Assembly: GCF_014132155.1 (NCBI RefSeq) | Contig: NZ_BLJQ01000001.1 | Location: 1 to 64,000 of the forward strand | DNA: 64,000 bases | Direction: 5' to 3' | From: Gluconobacter sp. Gdi | GTDB taxonomy: Bacteria > Pseudomonadota > Alphaproteobacteria > Acetobacterales > Acetobacteraceae | Shown here: positions 23,881-33,690 of the stretch, one piece after another | Layout of the letters: every line of letters begins with the position of its first letter | Numbering within the stretch: the stretch's first letter is position 1 | Position numbers and translations under genes: made by a program | Notes under the pieces: model-generated | The model's input: the letters and a program-made list of their open reading frames with translations, nothing else | The model's database searches: none | What the model was told of the DNA's origin: nothing

Positions 23881-25317
23881 ATGACAGTAACGCCAGCTCA
23901 GCATGGAACATTTCCCCTCTGGAAGCCCGTCCGTGGTGGTGACACAACGCTCGTCGCGCAACTCGAAACTGAATTCGCCGAGCGTATAGAGACACATAGG
24001 CTCAGGCCCGGCAGCCGCCTGCCGTCAGTTCGCAAGATGGCCGAAAGTGCAGGGCTCAGTCGCTATACGGTGATGGAAGCGTATGAGCGTCTTCTGGCGC
24101 GCGGGCTGGTTTTGTCACGGCCGGGCGCGGGATATTTCGTGCGCTCGCCCGTCGAGCCGCCGGTCTTTGCGGAAGCCATAACGCAGGCGCCGTCGGAACA
24201 GTCAAAGCTCGATGTGACATGGCTTTTGCGCGAAATGTTCGGCACCGGGCAGTCTAATCGCCTGACTGCGGCATCTGGTGTTCTTCCACCTCACTGGCTG
24301 GATGCGGATCTGATCGCCAGCGCCATTCGGGCTGCCGCACGGGAAGATTCTGCTGGGTTGCTGCAGTACGGCCACCCCCAGGGGAGCCCGCAGTTACGCC
24401 GACATATTGCGGCCATGCTGGGCGGTCAGGGCATCGCTGCGCATCCGGATCATCATCTGCTGATGACGGCGGGTGTTACGCATGGAATTGATCTTGTGCT
24501 GAGATTAATGGTCCAGCGGGGAGATACCGTACTGGTCGAGGAACCGGGCTGGCCTTTGATTTTTGGTCGTTTGGCGGCTTACGAGGCAAGAATCATCAGT
24601 GTGCCGCGGGGACGGGAAGGGCCGGATCTGGAGGTTCTGGAGCGTCTGGCTGCGGAGCATAAACCGAAGCTTTTCCTGATTAACAGCGTCGTTCACAACC
24701 CCACGGGATACACTCTCGGAGCCGCAGCGGCGCATGATATCCTGCGTTTGGCCGAGAAATATGACTTCATGGTTCTGGAAGACGATACCTACGCGGATTT
24801 CCATGATGGAACTGCTATTCGTCTTGCATCCATGGACCGCCTGCAACGGGTTATTCTCGTCACAGGCTATGCCAAGACGATGGCGGCTGGTCTGAGAGTG
24901 GGTGTGCTGGCGGCCCGTCCGGATATTGTGGCGCGGCTGACGGACCTAAAACTTCTGGCTGGCTTATGTACGCCGCAGCTGGGAGAAAACGTCATGGCGC
25001 GTCTTCTGAAAGATGGACACTACGGTCGGCATCTTTCCCGGCTCCGGCAAAGGGTCAATCAGGCGCGCCAGAAATGTGCTGATGCGCTCATCGGATGTGG
25101 TCTCACGCTGCCATATCTTCCGCCTGCAGGTATTTTCGTCTGGGCGGATTGTGGACAGGATTCTGAGGCCGTTGCGCGGGCGGCATCTGCAAAAGGGATG
25201 CTTCTGGCGCCTGGAACATTATTTTCTCCAACGCAGGCACCGTCGAGCATGTTGAGGTTCACAGTCAGTGCTGTGGAGCAGCCCGAACTCTGGTCTGTTC
25301 TGAAAGGCCTCCTCTAA
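23881..25317 (+). CDS. MocR/PdxR-family regulator (GntR HTH fused to aminotransferase fold)
   Basis: The 478-residue protein has an N-terminal winged helix (LRPGSRLPSVRKMAESAGLSR, arms near residues 40-60) and a class I aminotransferase-like domain. In the latter, HNPTGY and the PLP-lysine region TGYAKTMAAGLRVG are visible. MocR regulators sense PLP or PLP-amino acid adducts and control neighbouring metabolism or transport genes. GGAGG lies seven bases before the ATG. The frame from 23767 would span the operator and is rejected. The divergent LysE-type exporter is the likely target. Confidence 0.92.
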   Translation: MTVTPAQHGTFPLWKPVRGGDTTLVAQLETEFAERIETHRLRPGSRLPSVRKMAESAGLSRYTVMEAYERLLARGLVLSRPGAGYFVRSPVEPPVFAEAITQAPSEQSKLDVTWLLREMFGTGQSNRLTAASGVLPPHWLDADLIASAIRAAAREDSAGLLQYGHPQGSPQLRRHIAAMLGGQGIAAHPDHHLLMTAGVTHGIDLVLRLMVQRGDTVLVEEPGWPLIFGRLAAYEARIISVPRGREGPDLEVLERLAAEHKPKLFLINSVVHNPTGYTLGAAAAHDILRLAEKYDFMVLEDDTYADFHDGTAIRLASMDRLQRVILVTGYAKTMAAGLRVGVLAARPDIVARLTDLKLLAGLCTPQLGENVMARLLKDGHYGRHLSRLRQRVNQARQKCADALIGCGLTLPYLPPAGIFVWADCGQDSEAVARAASAKGMLLAPGTLFSPTQAPSSMLRFTVSAVEQPELWSVLKGLL

Positions 25318-25596
25318 GGCTGCGCACTTAAAAGGCGTCGTTCAATCTGCTGCATAACGAAGCCAGAAGTGTGCTCGGTCGTATGCTCCAGCGGGCGTAA
25401 TTTGTGCTCTCGAAAAAGCAACGCGTTATGCGTATCTTGGATATGGACGGCAACACCCTCTTCAGTGCAGGACTCTGCTAGTCTCCCATTTTCATATTCG
25501 GGGTTTCCCCATCTTTACCCAGGGTCGAACTTTGACAGTCCAGCCAGCCTTCTTCCGTTTTGCTTTGCGTGTGTTGCCTCATGGAGGGCAAGGATC
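25318..25596. other. Intergenic region between MocR gene and xdhA
   Basis: About 280 bases. On the minus strand, a frame from about 25497 to the TAG at 25314 is open for some 60 codons and reads like protein (LRPLEHTTEH, VMQQIERRLLS), but it has no ATG or GTG at its head and an in-frame TAA just upstream. It is either a remnant or chance. The region should contain the xdhA promoter; no strong -35/-10 pair stands out. Confidence 0.4.
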
Positions 25597-27057
25597 ATGA
25601 GACAGGCTGTACAATTCTATCTGGGCGATGAGCACTGCACTCTGAATGGCCTGAACCCGACCCTGACTCTTCTGGACTGGCTACGAGATCGTGGCAAAAC
25701 CGGAACGAAAGAGGGCTGCAACGAAGGTGACTGTGGTGCGTGCACCGTGCTGGTCGTACGACTGGATCAGGATCGGCTCGTTTGGCGCGCTGTGAATGCA
25801 TGTATTCAGTTTGTCAGCATGCTGGATGGTGCGCAGGTTTATACGATTGAAGACCTCGGTACGCCTGATGCACCGCATCCCGTGCAGGCTGCTATGGTGG
25901 AACAGCACGGTTCGCAGTGCGGTTTCTGTACGCCAGGTTTTGTCATGTCCATGGCCGCGTATCGCAAGACGCCTGGTGCAACTGTTGATGACGCCCAGAT
26001 TGACGACGCTTTGGCTGGAAATCTTTGTCGCTGCACCGGGTACGCGCCGATCGTGCGCGCCATGAAACAGTCCATGTCGGCCGGCCCGGACCGTTTCGAT
26101 GCGCAGATTGCGACGATTACGGAGCGGCTAACAGCGCTGAATGATGGTGAAACCGTTCAGGTGTCGGGCGCAGAAGGCACCCTAACAATTCCGGCGACTG
26201 TAGATGTTCTGGCCGACACATTGGTGCAGCATCCCGAGGCCACGATTGTCGCCGGGGCAACGGATGTGGGTCTGTGGGTGACCAAAGGCATGAAGCAACT
26301 GCGGCATGTCGTCTCGATCGGCCGTGTTCCTGAGTTGCGGAAGGTTGAGCTCACGGATGAAGGCCTGACGATCGGCGCTGCCGTGACTTATCAGGAAGCC
26401 AAGCCGTTTATCGCAGACCTCCTTCCCGATGCAGCAGAGATGATCCGTCGTCTGGGTTCAACGCAGGTGCGGAACAGCGCAACAGTCTGTGGAAATATCG
26501 CCAACGGTTCTCCAATTGGTGACGGGCCGCCGATGTTCATTGCTGCTGGTGCAACCCTGCATCTGCGACTGGGCAATGAACGTCGCTCCATGCCTCTGGA
26601 AGCCTATTTCATTGCTTATGGAAAGCAGGATCGGCGGCCCGGGGAGTTTGTGGAAGCCGTTACCCTTCCGGTTCCTGAAAAGGACGTTCAGTTCCGCGCT
26701 TACAAGATTTCCAAACGGTTCGATCAGGATATCTCAGCGGTTCTGGGGGCTTTTTTCATGCGTCGGAATGCAGACGGAATCATTACGTCTATCCGGCTGG
26801 CCTATGGTGGGATGGCAGCAACACCGAAGCGTGCAGCGAATGCTGAAGCCGCGCTGCTCGGCCGCCCGTGGGAAGAAGCAACGCTGGACGCCGCAAGAGC
26901 CGCGATTGCGCAGGACTTCACGCCTTTGACGGATATGCGCGCCACAGACTGGTATCGCCGGACAGTCGCCGCGAATCTGCTGACGCGCTTCTTTGAGGAA
27001 ACAACGGGCGGTCCACAGGCGCGTCTGGCCCGTACGGGAGGGCTGGCCCATGTCTGA
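25597..27057 (+). CDS. xdhA: Xanthine dehydrogenase small subunit (2Fe-2S and FAD)
   Basis: The 486-residue subunit has a plant-type [2Fe-2S] domain (EGCNEGDCGACTV near residues 39-51) and a second [2Fe-2S] domain with CGFCTPG and NLCRCTGY. The FAD-binding domain follows (ATIVAGATDVGLW near 220; GNIANGSPIGD near 295). It passes electrons from the Mo centre in XdhB to FAD and NAD+. GGAGGGCAAGGA precedes the ATG. The stop overlaps the xdhB start by eight bases. The three xdh genes form one operon for purine catabolism in the cytosol. Confidence 0.95.
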   Translation: MRQAVQFYLGDEHCTLNGLNPTLTLLDWLRDRGKTGTKEGCNEGDCGACTVLVVRLDQDRLVWRAVNACIQFVSMLDGAQVYTIEDLGTPDAPHPVQAAMVEQHGSQCGFCTPGFVMSMAAYRKTPGATVDDAQIDDALAGNLCRCTGYAPIVRAMKQSMSAGPDRFDAQIATITERLTALNDGETVQVSGAEGTLTIPATVDVLADTLVQHPEATIVAGATDVGLWVTKGMKQLRHVVSIGRVPELRKVELTDEGLTIGAAVTYQEAKPFIADLLPDAAEMIRRLGSTQVRNSATVCGNIANGSPIGDGPPMFIAAGATLHLRLGNERRSMPLEAYFIAYGKQDRRPGEFVEAVTLPVPEKDVQFRAYKISKRFDQDISAVLGAFFMRRNADGIITSIRLAYGGMAATPKRAANAEAALLGRPWEEATLDAARAAIAQDFTPLTDMRATDWYRRTVAANLLTRFFEETTGGPQARLARTGGLAHV

Positions 27058-29380
27058 AGCTCGGAAGATGCCGATGGTTCAGGGTGCGGCCTCCACCAGC
27101 ATGAAGCATGAAAGTGCGATCCTGCATGTGGCAGGGCGTGCGAACTACATCGACGATATGCCGGAGCCGAAAGGCATGCTGCATGTCGTCCCGGGGCTGA
27201 GCACCAAGGCTCATGCGCGGATCGTGTCCATGGATCTGAGCGCCGTGCGGTCTGCTCCGGGTGTGGTGCGGGTTCTGACGGCCGAGGATGTTCCGGGCGA
27301 GAACGAGATCAGCCCGGTGCATGCGCATGACGAGCCCCTGTTGGCCACGGATCATGTCTATTACTGGGGTCAGCCGATGTTTGCCGTAGTGGCGACGTCC
27401 CGGCAGGCTGCCCGTCAGGCCGTCCGGCTTGCAAAGATCGAGTATGAAGAGAAGCCTGCTATCCTGAACGTCGCTCAGGCGCGGGAAGCTGGCGGCGATC
27501 TGGTCTGGCGTCCGCTGGTCATGAAGCGTGGTGATGTGGATGCCGGACTGGCTGCCGCACCGCGTCGTCTGTCTGGCAGTATCACGATGGGCGGCCAGGA
27601 GCATTTCTACCTTGAAGGGCAGGCCGCTCTGGCTCAGCCAGGTGAGGCTGGGGAAATGCGCGTCTGGTCTTCCACGCAGCATCCGTCTGAAACGCAGCAT
27701 CTGGTGGCGTGTGTTCTGGGGCGGCCCCATCATCTGGTCACGACTGAAGTGCGCCGGATGGGCGGTGGCTTTGGTGGCAAGGAAACGCAGGCCAATGCTG
27801 CGGCCTGTCTGGCGGCTATTGCGGCTGATCTGACCGGCCAGGCTGCCAAGATGCGTCTGGACCGTGACGACGACATGATGATGACCGGCAAGCGGCATGA
27901 TTTTGTCGTGGATTATGATGTCGGCTTTACGGATGACGGGGACATTCTGGCAGTCGATATGGTTCTGGCCGCTCGCTGTGGCTGGTCCGCCGATCTGTCC
28001 GGCCCTGTTGTGGATCGTGCGCTGTTTCATGCGGACAACGCGTATTTCTATCCGGATGTGCGGTTCCGTTCCGAACCACTCCGAACCAATACGCAGTCCA
28101 ACACGGCCTATCGAGGGTTTGGTGGCCCGCAGGGTATTGTCGCGGCGGAGCGTGTGATCGAGGAAGTCGCATTTGCGACGGGGCTTGATCCTGTGACCGT
28201 GCGACTACGCAATTTCTATGGAACGACGGATCGGAACATCACGCCGTATCATATGACGGTGGAAGACTCGATTAGCCGGGAAATTGTCACGGAGCTGGTA
28301 CGGCGCTGCGATTATGCAAAGCGCAAGGAAGAGATCCGCGCTTTCAATAAAACCAGTCGATACATCAAGCGCGGGATTGCCCTGACGCCGGTGAAATTCG
28401 GCATTTCTTTCACGGCGACACATTACAATCAGGCTGGTGCGCTGGTTCATGTCTACACGGATGGTTCCGTGCAGGTGAACCATGGCGGGACCGAAATGGG
28501 GCAGGGTCTGCACACGAAAATGGTGCAGATTGCCATGCGTGAGTTTGGCCTGACGTCCGATCGCGTTCGCATCACAGCCACTACAACGGGCAAGGTTCCC
28601 AACACGTCTGCAACGGCTGCGTCTTCCGGGGCGGATTTGAACGGCATGGCTGTTCTGGACGCCATTACCAAGATCAAGCGCCGCATGATCGCGTTTGCTG
28701 CCGAAAAGTGGAATGTCGCGGAAGAAGACGTGCAGTTCCTGCCAGATGGCGTGCATGTCGGGTCAGACGTCATGACTTTCCAGCAACTGGCCTGGCAGGT
28801 CTATTTCGCCCGTATCTCCCTGTCTTCCAATGGGTTCTACAAGACACCCAAGATCTCCTGGGACCCTGCAACAGGGCGGGGTCGTCCGTTTTTTTACTTT
28901 GCCTATGGTGCGGCGTGTGCGGAAGTCTCCATTGATCTGCTGACAGGTGAGAACACCATGGACCGCGTGGATATTCTTCATGACGCCGGGCAGTCCCTGA
29001 ATCCAGAAATTGATGTCGGGCAGATCGAAGGTGGCTTCGTGCAGGGTGCGGGCTGGCTGACGATGGAAGAGCTGGTCTGGGATCCTGCTGGTCGTCTGCG
29101 GACACATGCACCCAGCACCTACAAGATCCCGGCCTGTTCCGATCGGCCACGGATTTTCAATGTGGAACTGCTGGAAAATGCTCCGAACCAGGAGGAGACG
29201 ATTTTCCGCTCCAAGGCCGTTGGGGAGCCTCCCTTTGTGCATGGTGTGGCCGTCCTTCAGGCCATTTCAGACGCTCTCGCCAGCCTGAATGACTACAAGA
29301 CCTGTCCGCAGCTTGATGCGCCCGCGACGCCGGAACGGGTTCTGCGGACTGCCATGAGCCTGCGTGGCGAGATCGACTGA
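27050..29380 (+). CDS. xdhB: Xanthine dehydrogenase molybdopterin-binding subunit
   Basis: The 776-residue subunit binds the molybdenum cofactor and oxidises hypoxanthine and xanthine. Visible signatures are GGQEHFYLEGQ near residue 180, RRMGGGFGGKE, the substrate-Arg region TAYRGFGGPQG and the C-terminal KAVGEPP, whose Glu is the expected base. Length is normal for bacterial XdhB. The start at 27050 overlaps xdhA; the longer frame to 26993 is inside xdhA. xdhC follows after two bases. Confidence 0.95.
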   Translation: MSEARKMPMVQGAASTSMKHESAILHVAGRANYIDDMPEPKGMLHVVPGLSTKAHARIVSMDLSAVRSAPGVVRVLTAEDVPGENEISPVHAHDEPLLATDHVYYWGQPMFAVVATSRQAARQAVRLAKIEYEEKPAILNVAQAREAGGDLVWRPLVMKRGDVDAGLAAAPRRLSGSITMGGQEHFYLEGQAALAQPGEAGEMRVWSSTQHPSETQHLVACVLGRPHHLVTTEVRRMGGGFGGKETQANAAACLAAIAADLTGQAAKMRLDRDDDMMMTGKRHDFVVDYDVGFTDDGDILAVDMVLAARCGWSADLSGPVVDRALFHADNAYFYPDVRFRSEPLRTNTQSNTAYRGFGGPQGIVAAERVIEEVAFATGLDPVTVRLRNFYGTTDRNITPYHMTVEDSISREIVTELVRRCDYAKRKEEIRAFNKTSRYIKRGIALTPVKFGISFTATHYNQAGALVHVYTDGSVQVNHGGTEMGQGLHTKMVQIAMREFGLTSDRVRITATTTGKVPNTSATAASSGADLNGMAVLDAITKIKRRMIAFAAEKWNVAEEDVQFLPDGVHVGSDVMTFQQLAWQVYFARISLSSNGFYKTPKISWDPATGRGRPFFYFAYGAACAEVSIDLLTGENTMDRVDILHDAGQSLNPEIDVGQIEGGFVQGAGWLTMEELVWDPAGRLRTHAPSTYKIPACSDRPRIFNVELLENAPNQEETIFRSKAVGEPPFVHGVAVLQAISDALASLNDYKTCPQLDAPATPERVLRTAMSLRGEID

Positions 29381-29382
29381 CC

Positions 29383-30174
29383 ATGTTGGAAGCCATCCGC
29401 CGCTGGCGTGATGCGGGGGAGGCGGTGGCCAGAATTACGGTTCTGGTCGCCAAAGGGTCCACCCCGCGTGAGGCCGGGGCCTATATGCTCCTCACACAAC
29501 ACGAGCAGGTTGGCACGATCGGTGGCGGGCGTCTGGAGTGGGACTGCATGGCGGATGCCCGGGCCCTCCTGACTGATGGTGCAGACCATCTGGAACGTCA
29601 TATCCCGCTGGGGCCTGCCATCAACCAGTGCTGTGGCGGCGCTGTGACGGTGAGCATCGAGCGCATACGAAACCTGGATGACATTGAGCGTCAGGCCTGG
29701 AAAGAGCGGGAGACGCTGCCTCAGTTGATTCTGTTCGGGGCTGGGCACGTAGGGAGAGCGCTGGCGAAATCACTGGCGCTTCTGCCCCTCAGGCTTGTCT
29801 GGGTTGATGCGCGGCAAGATGAGTTCGGGCCTGTTCCGCCAACAGTCGAAGCACAGGTCACATCAGACTGGGAAAGCACATTGAATGCAGCGCCTGCTGG
29901 TTCGGGCGTTCTGGTGCTGACACAAAGTCACACTCTGGATGCCCTCATTACGGGGGCAGCGTTGGCGCGAAATGATCTGCGATACGTGGGGATGATCGGC
30001 TCTCGCACGAAACGCAAACGCTTTGAGAGTGCGTTCCGGGCAATCGACATCCCACAGCAGCAGATTGATAAACTGGTGTGCCCGATTGGAGATTTTGGCG
30101 TGCGGGACAAGCGTCCTGAGATGATTGCAGCCTTCGTAACGGCAGAAATTGCTGCTCGTCTTCTGGAGGTCTGA
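29383..30174 (+). CDS. xdhC: Xanthine dehydrogenase accessory protein XdhC
   Basis: XdhC binds molybdenum cofactor, promotes its sulfuration and inserts it into XdhB. The 263-residue protein shows the N-terminal XdhC/CoxI domain (VAKGSTPREAGAYML, GTIGGGRLEWD, NQCCGG) and a Rossmann-like C-terminal domain (FGAGHVGRALA, MIGSRTKRKRF). It is the last gene of xdhABC, with ATG two bases after the xdhB stop. No guanine deaminase, permease or purine regulator gene is adjacent. Confidence 0.94.
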   Translation: MLEAIRRWRDAGEAVARITVLVAKGSTPREAGAYMLLTQHEQVGTIGGGRLEWDCMADARALLTDGADHLERHIPLGPAINQCCGGAVTVSIERIRNLDDIERQAWKERETLPQLILFGAGHVGRALAKSLALLPLRLVWVDARQDEFGPVPPTVEAQVTSDWESTLNAAPAGSGVLVLTQSHTLDALITGAALARNDLRYVGMIGSRTKRKRFESAFRAIDIPQQQIDKLVCPIGDFGVRDKRPEMIAAFVTAEIAARLLEV

Positions 30175-30290
30175 CGACATCGGGGATGTGAGAATCGTCT
30201 ATGTAACGAAAGCTTACAAAACCGTTCCGGAAGTTCGATTTTCAGAGTGGATAATTTTCGATATTTCTGGCAGTTTTCCAAGCCTCGCAG

Positions 30291-30310
30291 ACATCACGCC
30301 GTTGTGATGT
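30291..30310. promoter_or_regulatory. Perfect 7-6-7 inverted repeat before the glucanase gene
   Basis: ACATCAC, six bases and GTGATGT form a perfect dyad 45 bases upstream of the secreted glucanase ATG. The size suits a dimeric repressor such as a LacI- or GntR-type protein. No regulator gene is adjacent and no second copy was noticed in the window. Confidence 0.5.
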
Positions 30311-30355
30311 AACACCACGTTCAAGTGATGCATCTTCTGCGCTTATGGTGAGCCT

Positions 30356-31897
30356 ATGAGCACTGACTTTCGGATGCAGCCTGCGCCAGGCAGCAGGTTT
30401 CTCTCGACAGCACGACGTGCAGGACAAAAGTTCTGTGCTTCATCCTCCCGTTTTCTCCGGACTGGAGTAGCGGCAGGGGTTGTGCACCTTGCCCTCTTTT
30501 CAGGATCTGCCATCGCAGCAGGTGCGGCGATACCGCAGGCCGACAAACCACCATCCCTCACGGCGGCCGATCAGACTTTTGTGGAAGATCTGGAACATCG
30601 GACGTTCCGCTGGTTCTGGGATACGGCCAACCCCAAGAATGGGCTGATCCCTGATCGCTCTCCGCTGCCGAATGGGGCTGCGAGCATTGCGGGTGTGGGC
30701 TTCGGTTTGACGGCTTATGGGATTGGAGCGGAGCGCGGATACATAACCCGCCAGCAGGCTGCCGACCGCACGCTGACGACCCTGAGATTTCTGATTGGTC
30801 TGCCGCAGAACGACAAGGTTTCAGGTGCGGCAGGGTACAAAGGCTTTTTCTACCATTTTCTGGACCCCAATACCGGCCTGCGCGTCGCGGACTGGTCTGA
30901 ACTTTCCAGTGTAGATACAACGCTTCTCATGGGCGGCGTTCTATTTTCCCAGTCGTATTATGACCGGGATACTGCGCAGGAAAAAGAAATCCGCGACATT
31001 GCCGATCGCCTGTATCGCCGTATCGACTGGACGTGGATGAAAGCGCATGGCCCTTGGCTGAGTATGGGGTGGTCGCCGCCCAATACGTTCATCACGACGG
31101 ACTGGAAGGGCTATAACGAAGGGCTGATCATTTATCTTCTGGCCATTGCATCACCGACGCATCCTCTTCCGGCCGACACATGGAAGACCTGGACGGCTAC
31201 TTACGATGGGCAGTGGGGAGATTTCCAAGGCCATAAGCTGCTGAATTTCGCGCCACTCTTCGGCCACCAGTACAGCGAATCCTGGATTGATTTCCGTGGC
31301 ATTCAGGACGATTTCAATCGCAAGCATGATGATGACTATTTCCAAAACGGGCGTGAAGCCGTGTACGCGCAGCGTGCTTACGCACAGGCTAATCCCGGAG
31401 ACTGGAAGGACTACGGTGCCAATATCTGGGGTCTGACCGCCTGCGATGGCCCCGGGGACATTCAGCAGGATTATGACGGCAAGCATCGCCATTACCTCGC
31501 CTACAGCGCGCGCGGGGCGGGCCGGGATTACATTCTGGACGATGGCACCATTGCACCAACAGCCGCGGGCGGATCGATTGCCTTCGCGCCTGAAATTGCT
31601 CTTCCCGCACTGGAAGAGATGCGCAAGCGCTACGGAAGCCGGATTTACAATCAGTATGGCTTCCTGGACTCTTTCAACCCGTCGTTCAAAGACAAGAATG
31701 ATTACTGGGTCGACGGGCAGCAGCTTGGCATTGATCAGGGACCTATTCTGCTGATGCTGGAAAACTGGCGCAGTGGCTTTGTGTGGAACACGATGAAAAA
31801 GAATCCTTATCTGCGTGATGGCTTAAAGCGCGCGGGATTCCAAGGCGGCTGGCTGAACGAAAAAACAGCGTCCAGCCAGGGCGACCGTCCGCTGTAG
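30356..31897 (+). CDS. Secreted glucoamylase-like glycoside hydrolase (GH144, beta-1,2-glucanase type)
   Basis: The 513-residue protein has a long N-terminal export region (hydrophobic stretch about residues 37-54). It then carries the (alpha/alpha)6 glycoamylase domain: LEHRTFRWFWDT, SIAGVGFGLTAY, VSGAAGYKGFFYHFLD, SSVDTTLLMGG, WWG-like repeats replaced here by NIWGLTACDGPG, and a terminal GIDQGPILLMLENW. This matches PF10091/GH144 enzymes that cut beta-1,2-glucans, such as periplasmic osmoregulated glucans. Export is likely, with action in the periplasm. ATG at 30356 is the first start; ATG at 30374 is possible. A perfect dyad upstream may be its operator. It converges with treZ across 18 bases. 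Confidence 0.85.
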   Translation: MSTDFRMQPAPGSRFLSTARRAGQKFCASSSRFLRTGVAAGVVHLALFSGSAIAAGAAIPQADKPPSLTAADQTFVEDLEHRTFRWFWDTANPKNGLIPDRSPLPNGAASIAGVGFGLTAYGIGAERGYITRQQAADRTLTTLRFLIGLPQNDKVSGAAGYKGFFYHFLDPNTGLRVADWSELSSVDTTLLMGGVLFSQSYYDRDTAQEKEIRDIADRLYRRIDWTWMKAHGPWLSMGWSPPNTFITTDWKGYNEGLIIYLLAIASPTHPLPADTWKTWTATYDGQWGDFQGHKLLNFAPLFGHQYSESWIDFRGIQDDFNRKHDDDYFQNGREAVYAQRAYAQANPGDWKDYGANIWGLTACDGPGDIQQDYDGKHRHYLAYSARGAGRDYILDDGTIAPTAAGGSIAFAPEIALPALEEMRKRYGSRIYNQYGFLDSFNPSFKDKNDYWVDGQQLGIDQGPILLMLENWRSGFVWNTMKKNPYLRDGLKRAGFQGGWLNEKTASSQGDRPL

Positions 31898-31915
31898 TTT
31901 TGTAAGTCGTCCCGC

Positions 31916-33673
31916 TTAAAAGGCGCGACCCAGTGCCGCAACGAGCGTTCCGGGCGGAAGTGTCTGGGATGCTCGTTTAAGGCTGGTTTCGTAAAAGATA
32001 TTTTTTGGCTCGGGGACCGATACAGTGTCTGTCCCCAGGTTTACGGCGATGGTCAGCAGGCTGCCGTCCCCAAGAGTCCAGGAGGCAATGACAGCTTTCT
32101 CTCCCAGAATATCGGCTCCCGCGCTGTAAGCTCCTTTCAGGTGCGGCGTAATTTTGGAATGGCGTAAGGCCAAAAGTTCTTTTGTTCTGGAAAGCCACGC
32201 TTGACCTTCCGGTGTGTCCCGTTCGGTTCGGTCCGGGCGAGAAATTCGAAATGTTTTCGGGTCAGTGGGGCTAGGAAGTGTCGCAAGAATGTCCGGGTCC
32301 GTCAGGTTGCAGTATTCGGCAAACTGTTCTTCGCGCCCACGGCGGACCTTCTCGCCAATGGCACCGTGAAAATCCGAAAAGAAATAGAATGGCGTTTTTG
32401 AGCCCCACTCTTCCCCAAGGAACAGCATTGGCGTCATGGGGCAAAGAAGAAGCAGCGCATAGGCTGCTTTGAAGGCGTCCGGGTCTGAGAGGGTGATTAA
32501 TCTTTCTCCCAGAGGGCGATTACCGATCTGATCATGGTTTTGTAAAAACGTTACGAATTTTGTTGGAGGTAAATCGCTGCTCGGACTGCCACGCGTTTTC
32601 TGGCGCGGCGGGAAATATTCGCCCTGCCACGCAAGCCCCTCTGTCAGAACACGTTTGAGAAGGCCGGTTGTTTCGTGATGAAACGGCAGGAAAAACCCCT
32701 TGTCCTCTCCGCTGAGCATGACAGTCAGGGTATGGTGCCAGTCTTCGCTCCATTGTCCGGAATAACCGTCGCGGAGAAGGCCTGCGTCATTGTTCTCATT
32801 TTCAAGAATTAAATGAACATGGCGGCCCTTTTCGACAGTCTTGTGAATGCGGCTCTGAAGTTTATAAAACCATTGTCGATCCGTAATGGCCCATGCCGCA
32901 TCGATGCGGAGGCCGTCAAAGCGATATTCCATCAGCCAGTAAAGCGCATTGTCGATAAAGAAATCCGCTACGATTGGGTTATGGAAGTCGATACCGTCAC
33001 CCCAGGGCGTGTCGTAGCGCGGGTCGAAGAAGCCTTTTGCATATTCCAGTAGGTAATTCCCGTCTGGCCCGAAATGATTGTACACCACATCCAAAAAGAC
33101 CATCAGACCCAGTGAATGAGCATAGTCGATCAGGTCCTTCAGGGCTTCCGGCCGTCCATAAGCTGGCGTTGGGGCATAAACCAGAACGCCATCATATCCC
33201 CAGTTCCAGTGACCACTGAAACTGTTGACCGGCATGAACTGAACCGTTGTGATGCCCAGATCCGCCAGTTCCTGAAGGCGGGCTTTCATGCCTTCATAAT
33301 TGCCTTCGAGACCCAGATGCGTCTCGTAAATGATCGTTTCTTCCCACGGGCGCCCCTTCCATTCGGGTGTTTTCCAATCATAAAAATCGGGGTCAAGAAT
33401 TTCGCTTCGCCCATGTACGCCATCAGGCTGAAAGCGGCTGGCCGGGTCAGGAACCGTGACGTTGTCGCGGACGCGGTAAAGGTATCGTGCCCCGGCACCG
33501 CAAGGTACTTCGGCGACGAATGTTCCATCTGCGTGTCGCCTCATGGCGATGGGCGGAAGGTCCTCCACCTCCACAAAAACTCTCTCACAGGAGGGAGCCC
33601 AGAGCGTGAACCGTGTCCGATCGGGAGCGATGAGTTCTGCACCCAGGCGGTTTTTAAACCTGAAGGAAGACAT
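31916..33673 (-). CDS. treZ: Malto-oligosyltrehalose trehalohydrolase
   Basis: The 585-residue GH13 enzyme releases trehalose from maltooligosyl trehalose. It has the N-terminal CBM48-like domain (FTLWAPSCERVFVEV), and catalytic motifs DGLRIDAAW (nucleophile Asp), LILENENND (acid Glu) and QNHDQIGNR. The length fits TreZ, and the HLGLEGNYEGM region fits it better than GlgB. It is the last gene of glgA-glgB-treZ, 17 bases after glgB. Its usual partner treY is not in the window, so the pathway must be completed elsewhere if the enzyme acts in trehalose synthesis. Confidence 0.92.
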   Translation of the reverse strand: MSSFRFKNRLGAELIAPDRTRFTLWAPSCERVFVEVEDLPPIAMRRHADGTFVAEVPCGAGARYLYRVRDNVTVPDPASRFQPDGVHGRSEILDPDFYDWKTPEWKGRPWEETIIYETHLGLEGNYEGMKARLQELADLGITTVQFMPVNSFSGHWNWGYDGVLVYAPTPAYGRPEALKDLIDYAHSLGLMVFLDVVYNHFGPDGNYLLEYAKGFFDPRYDTPWGDGIDFHNPIVADFFIDNALYWLMEYRFDGLRIDAAWAITDRQWFYKLQSRIHKTVEKGRHVHLILENENNDAGLLRDGYSGQWSEDWHHTLTVMLSGEDKGFFLPFHHETTGLLKRVLTEGLAWQGEYFPPRQKTRGSPSSDLPPTKFVTFLQNHDQIGNRPLGERLITLSDPDAFKAAYALLLLCPMTPMLFLGEEWGSKTPFYFFSDFHGAIGEKVRRGREEQFAEYCNLTDPDILATLPSPTDPKTFRISRPDRTERDTPEGQAWLSRTKELLALRHSKITPHLKGAYSAGADILGEKAVIASWTLGDGSLLTIAVNLGTDTVSVPEPKNIFYETSLKRASQTLPPGTLVAALGRAF

Positions 33674-33690
33674 GCGCTGCGTCCTTTGTC

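Noticed and set aside
25314-25497. Minus-strand frame of about 60 codons after the MocR gene
   Set aside because: It looks somewhat protein-like but has no proper start codon and an in-frame stop at its head, so it is at best a remnant.
26918-28030. Long minus-strand frame across xdhA/xdhB
   Set aside because: It is antisense to two well-defined molybdoenzyme genes and shows the basic His/Arg-rich composition of a shadow frame.
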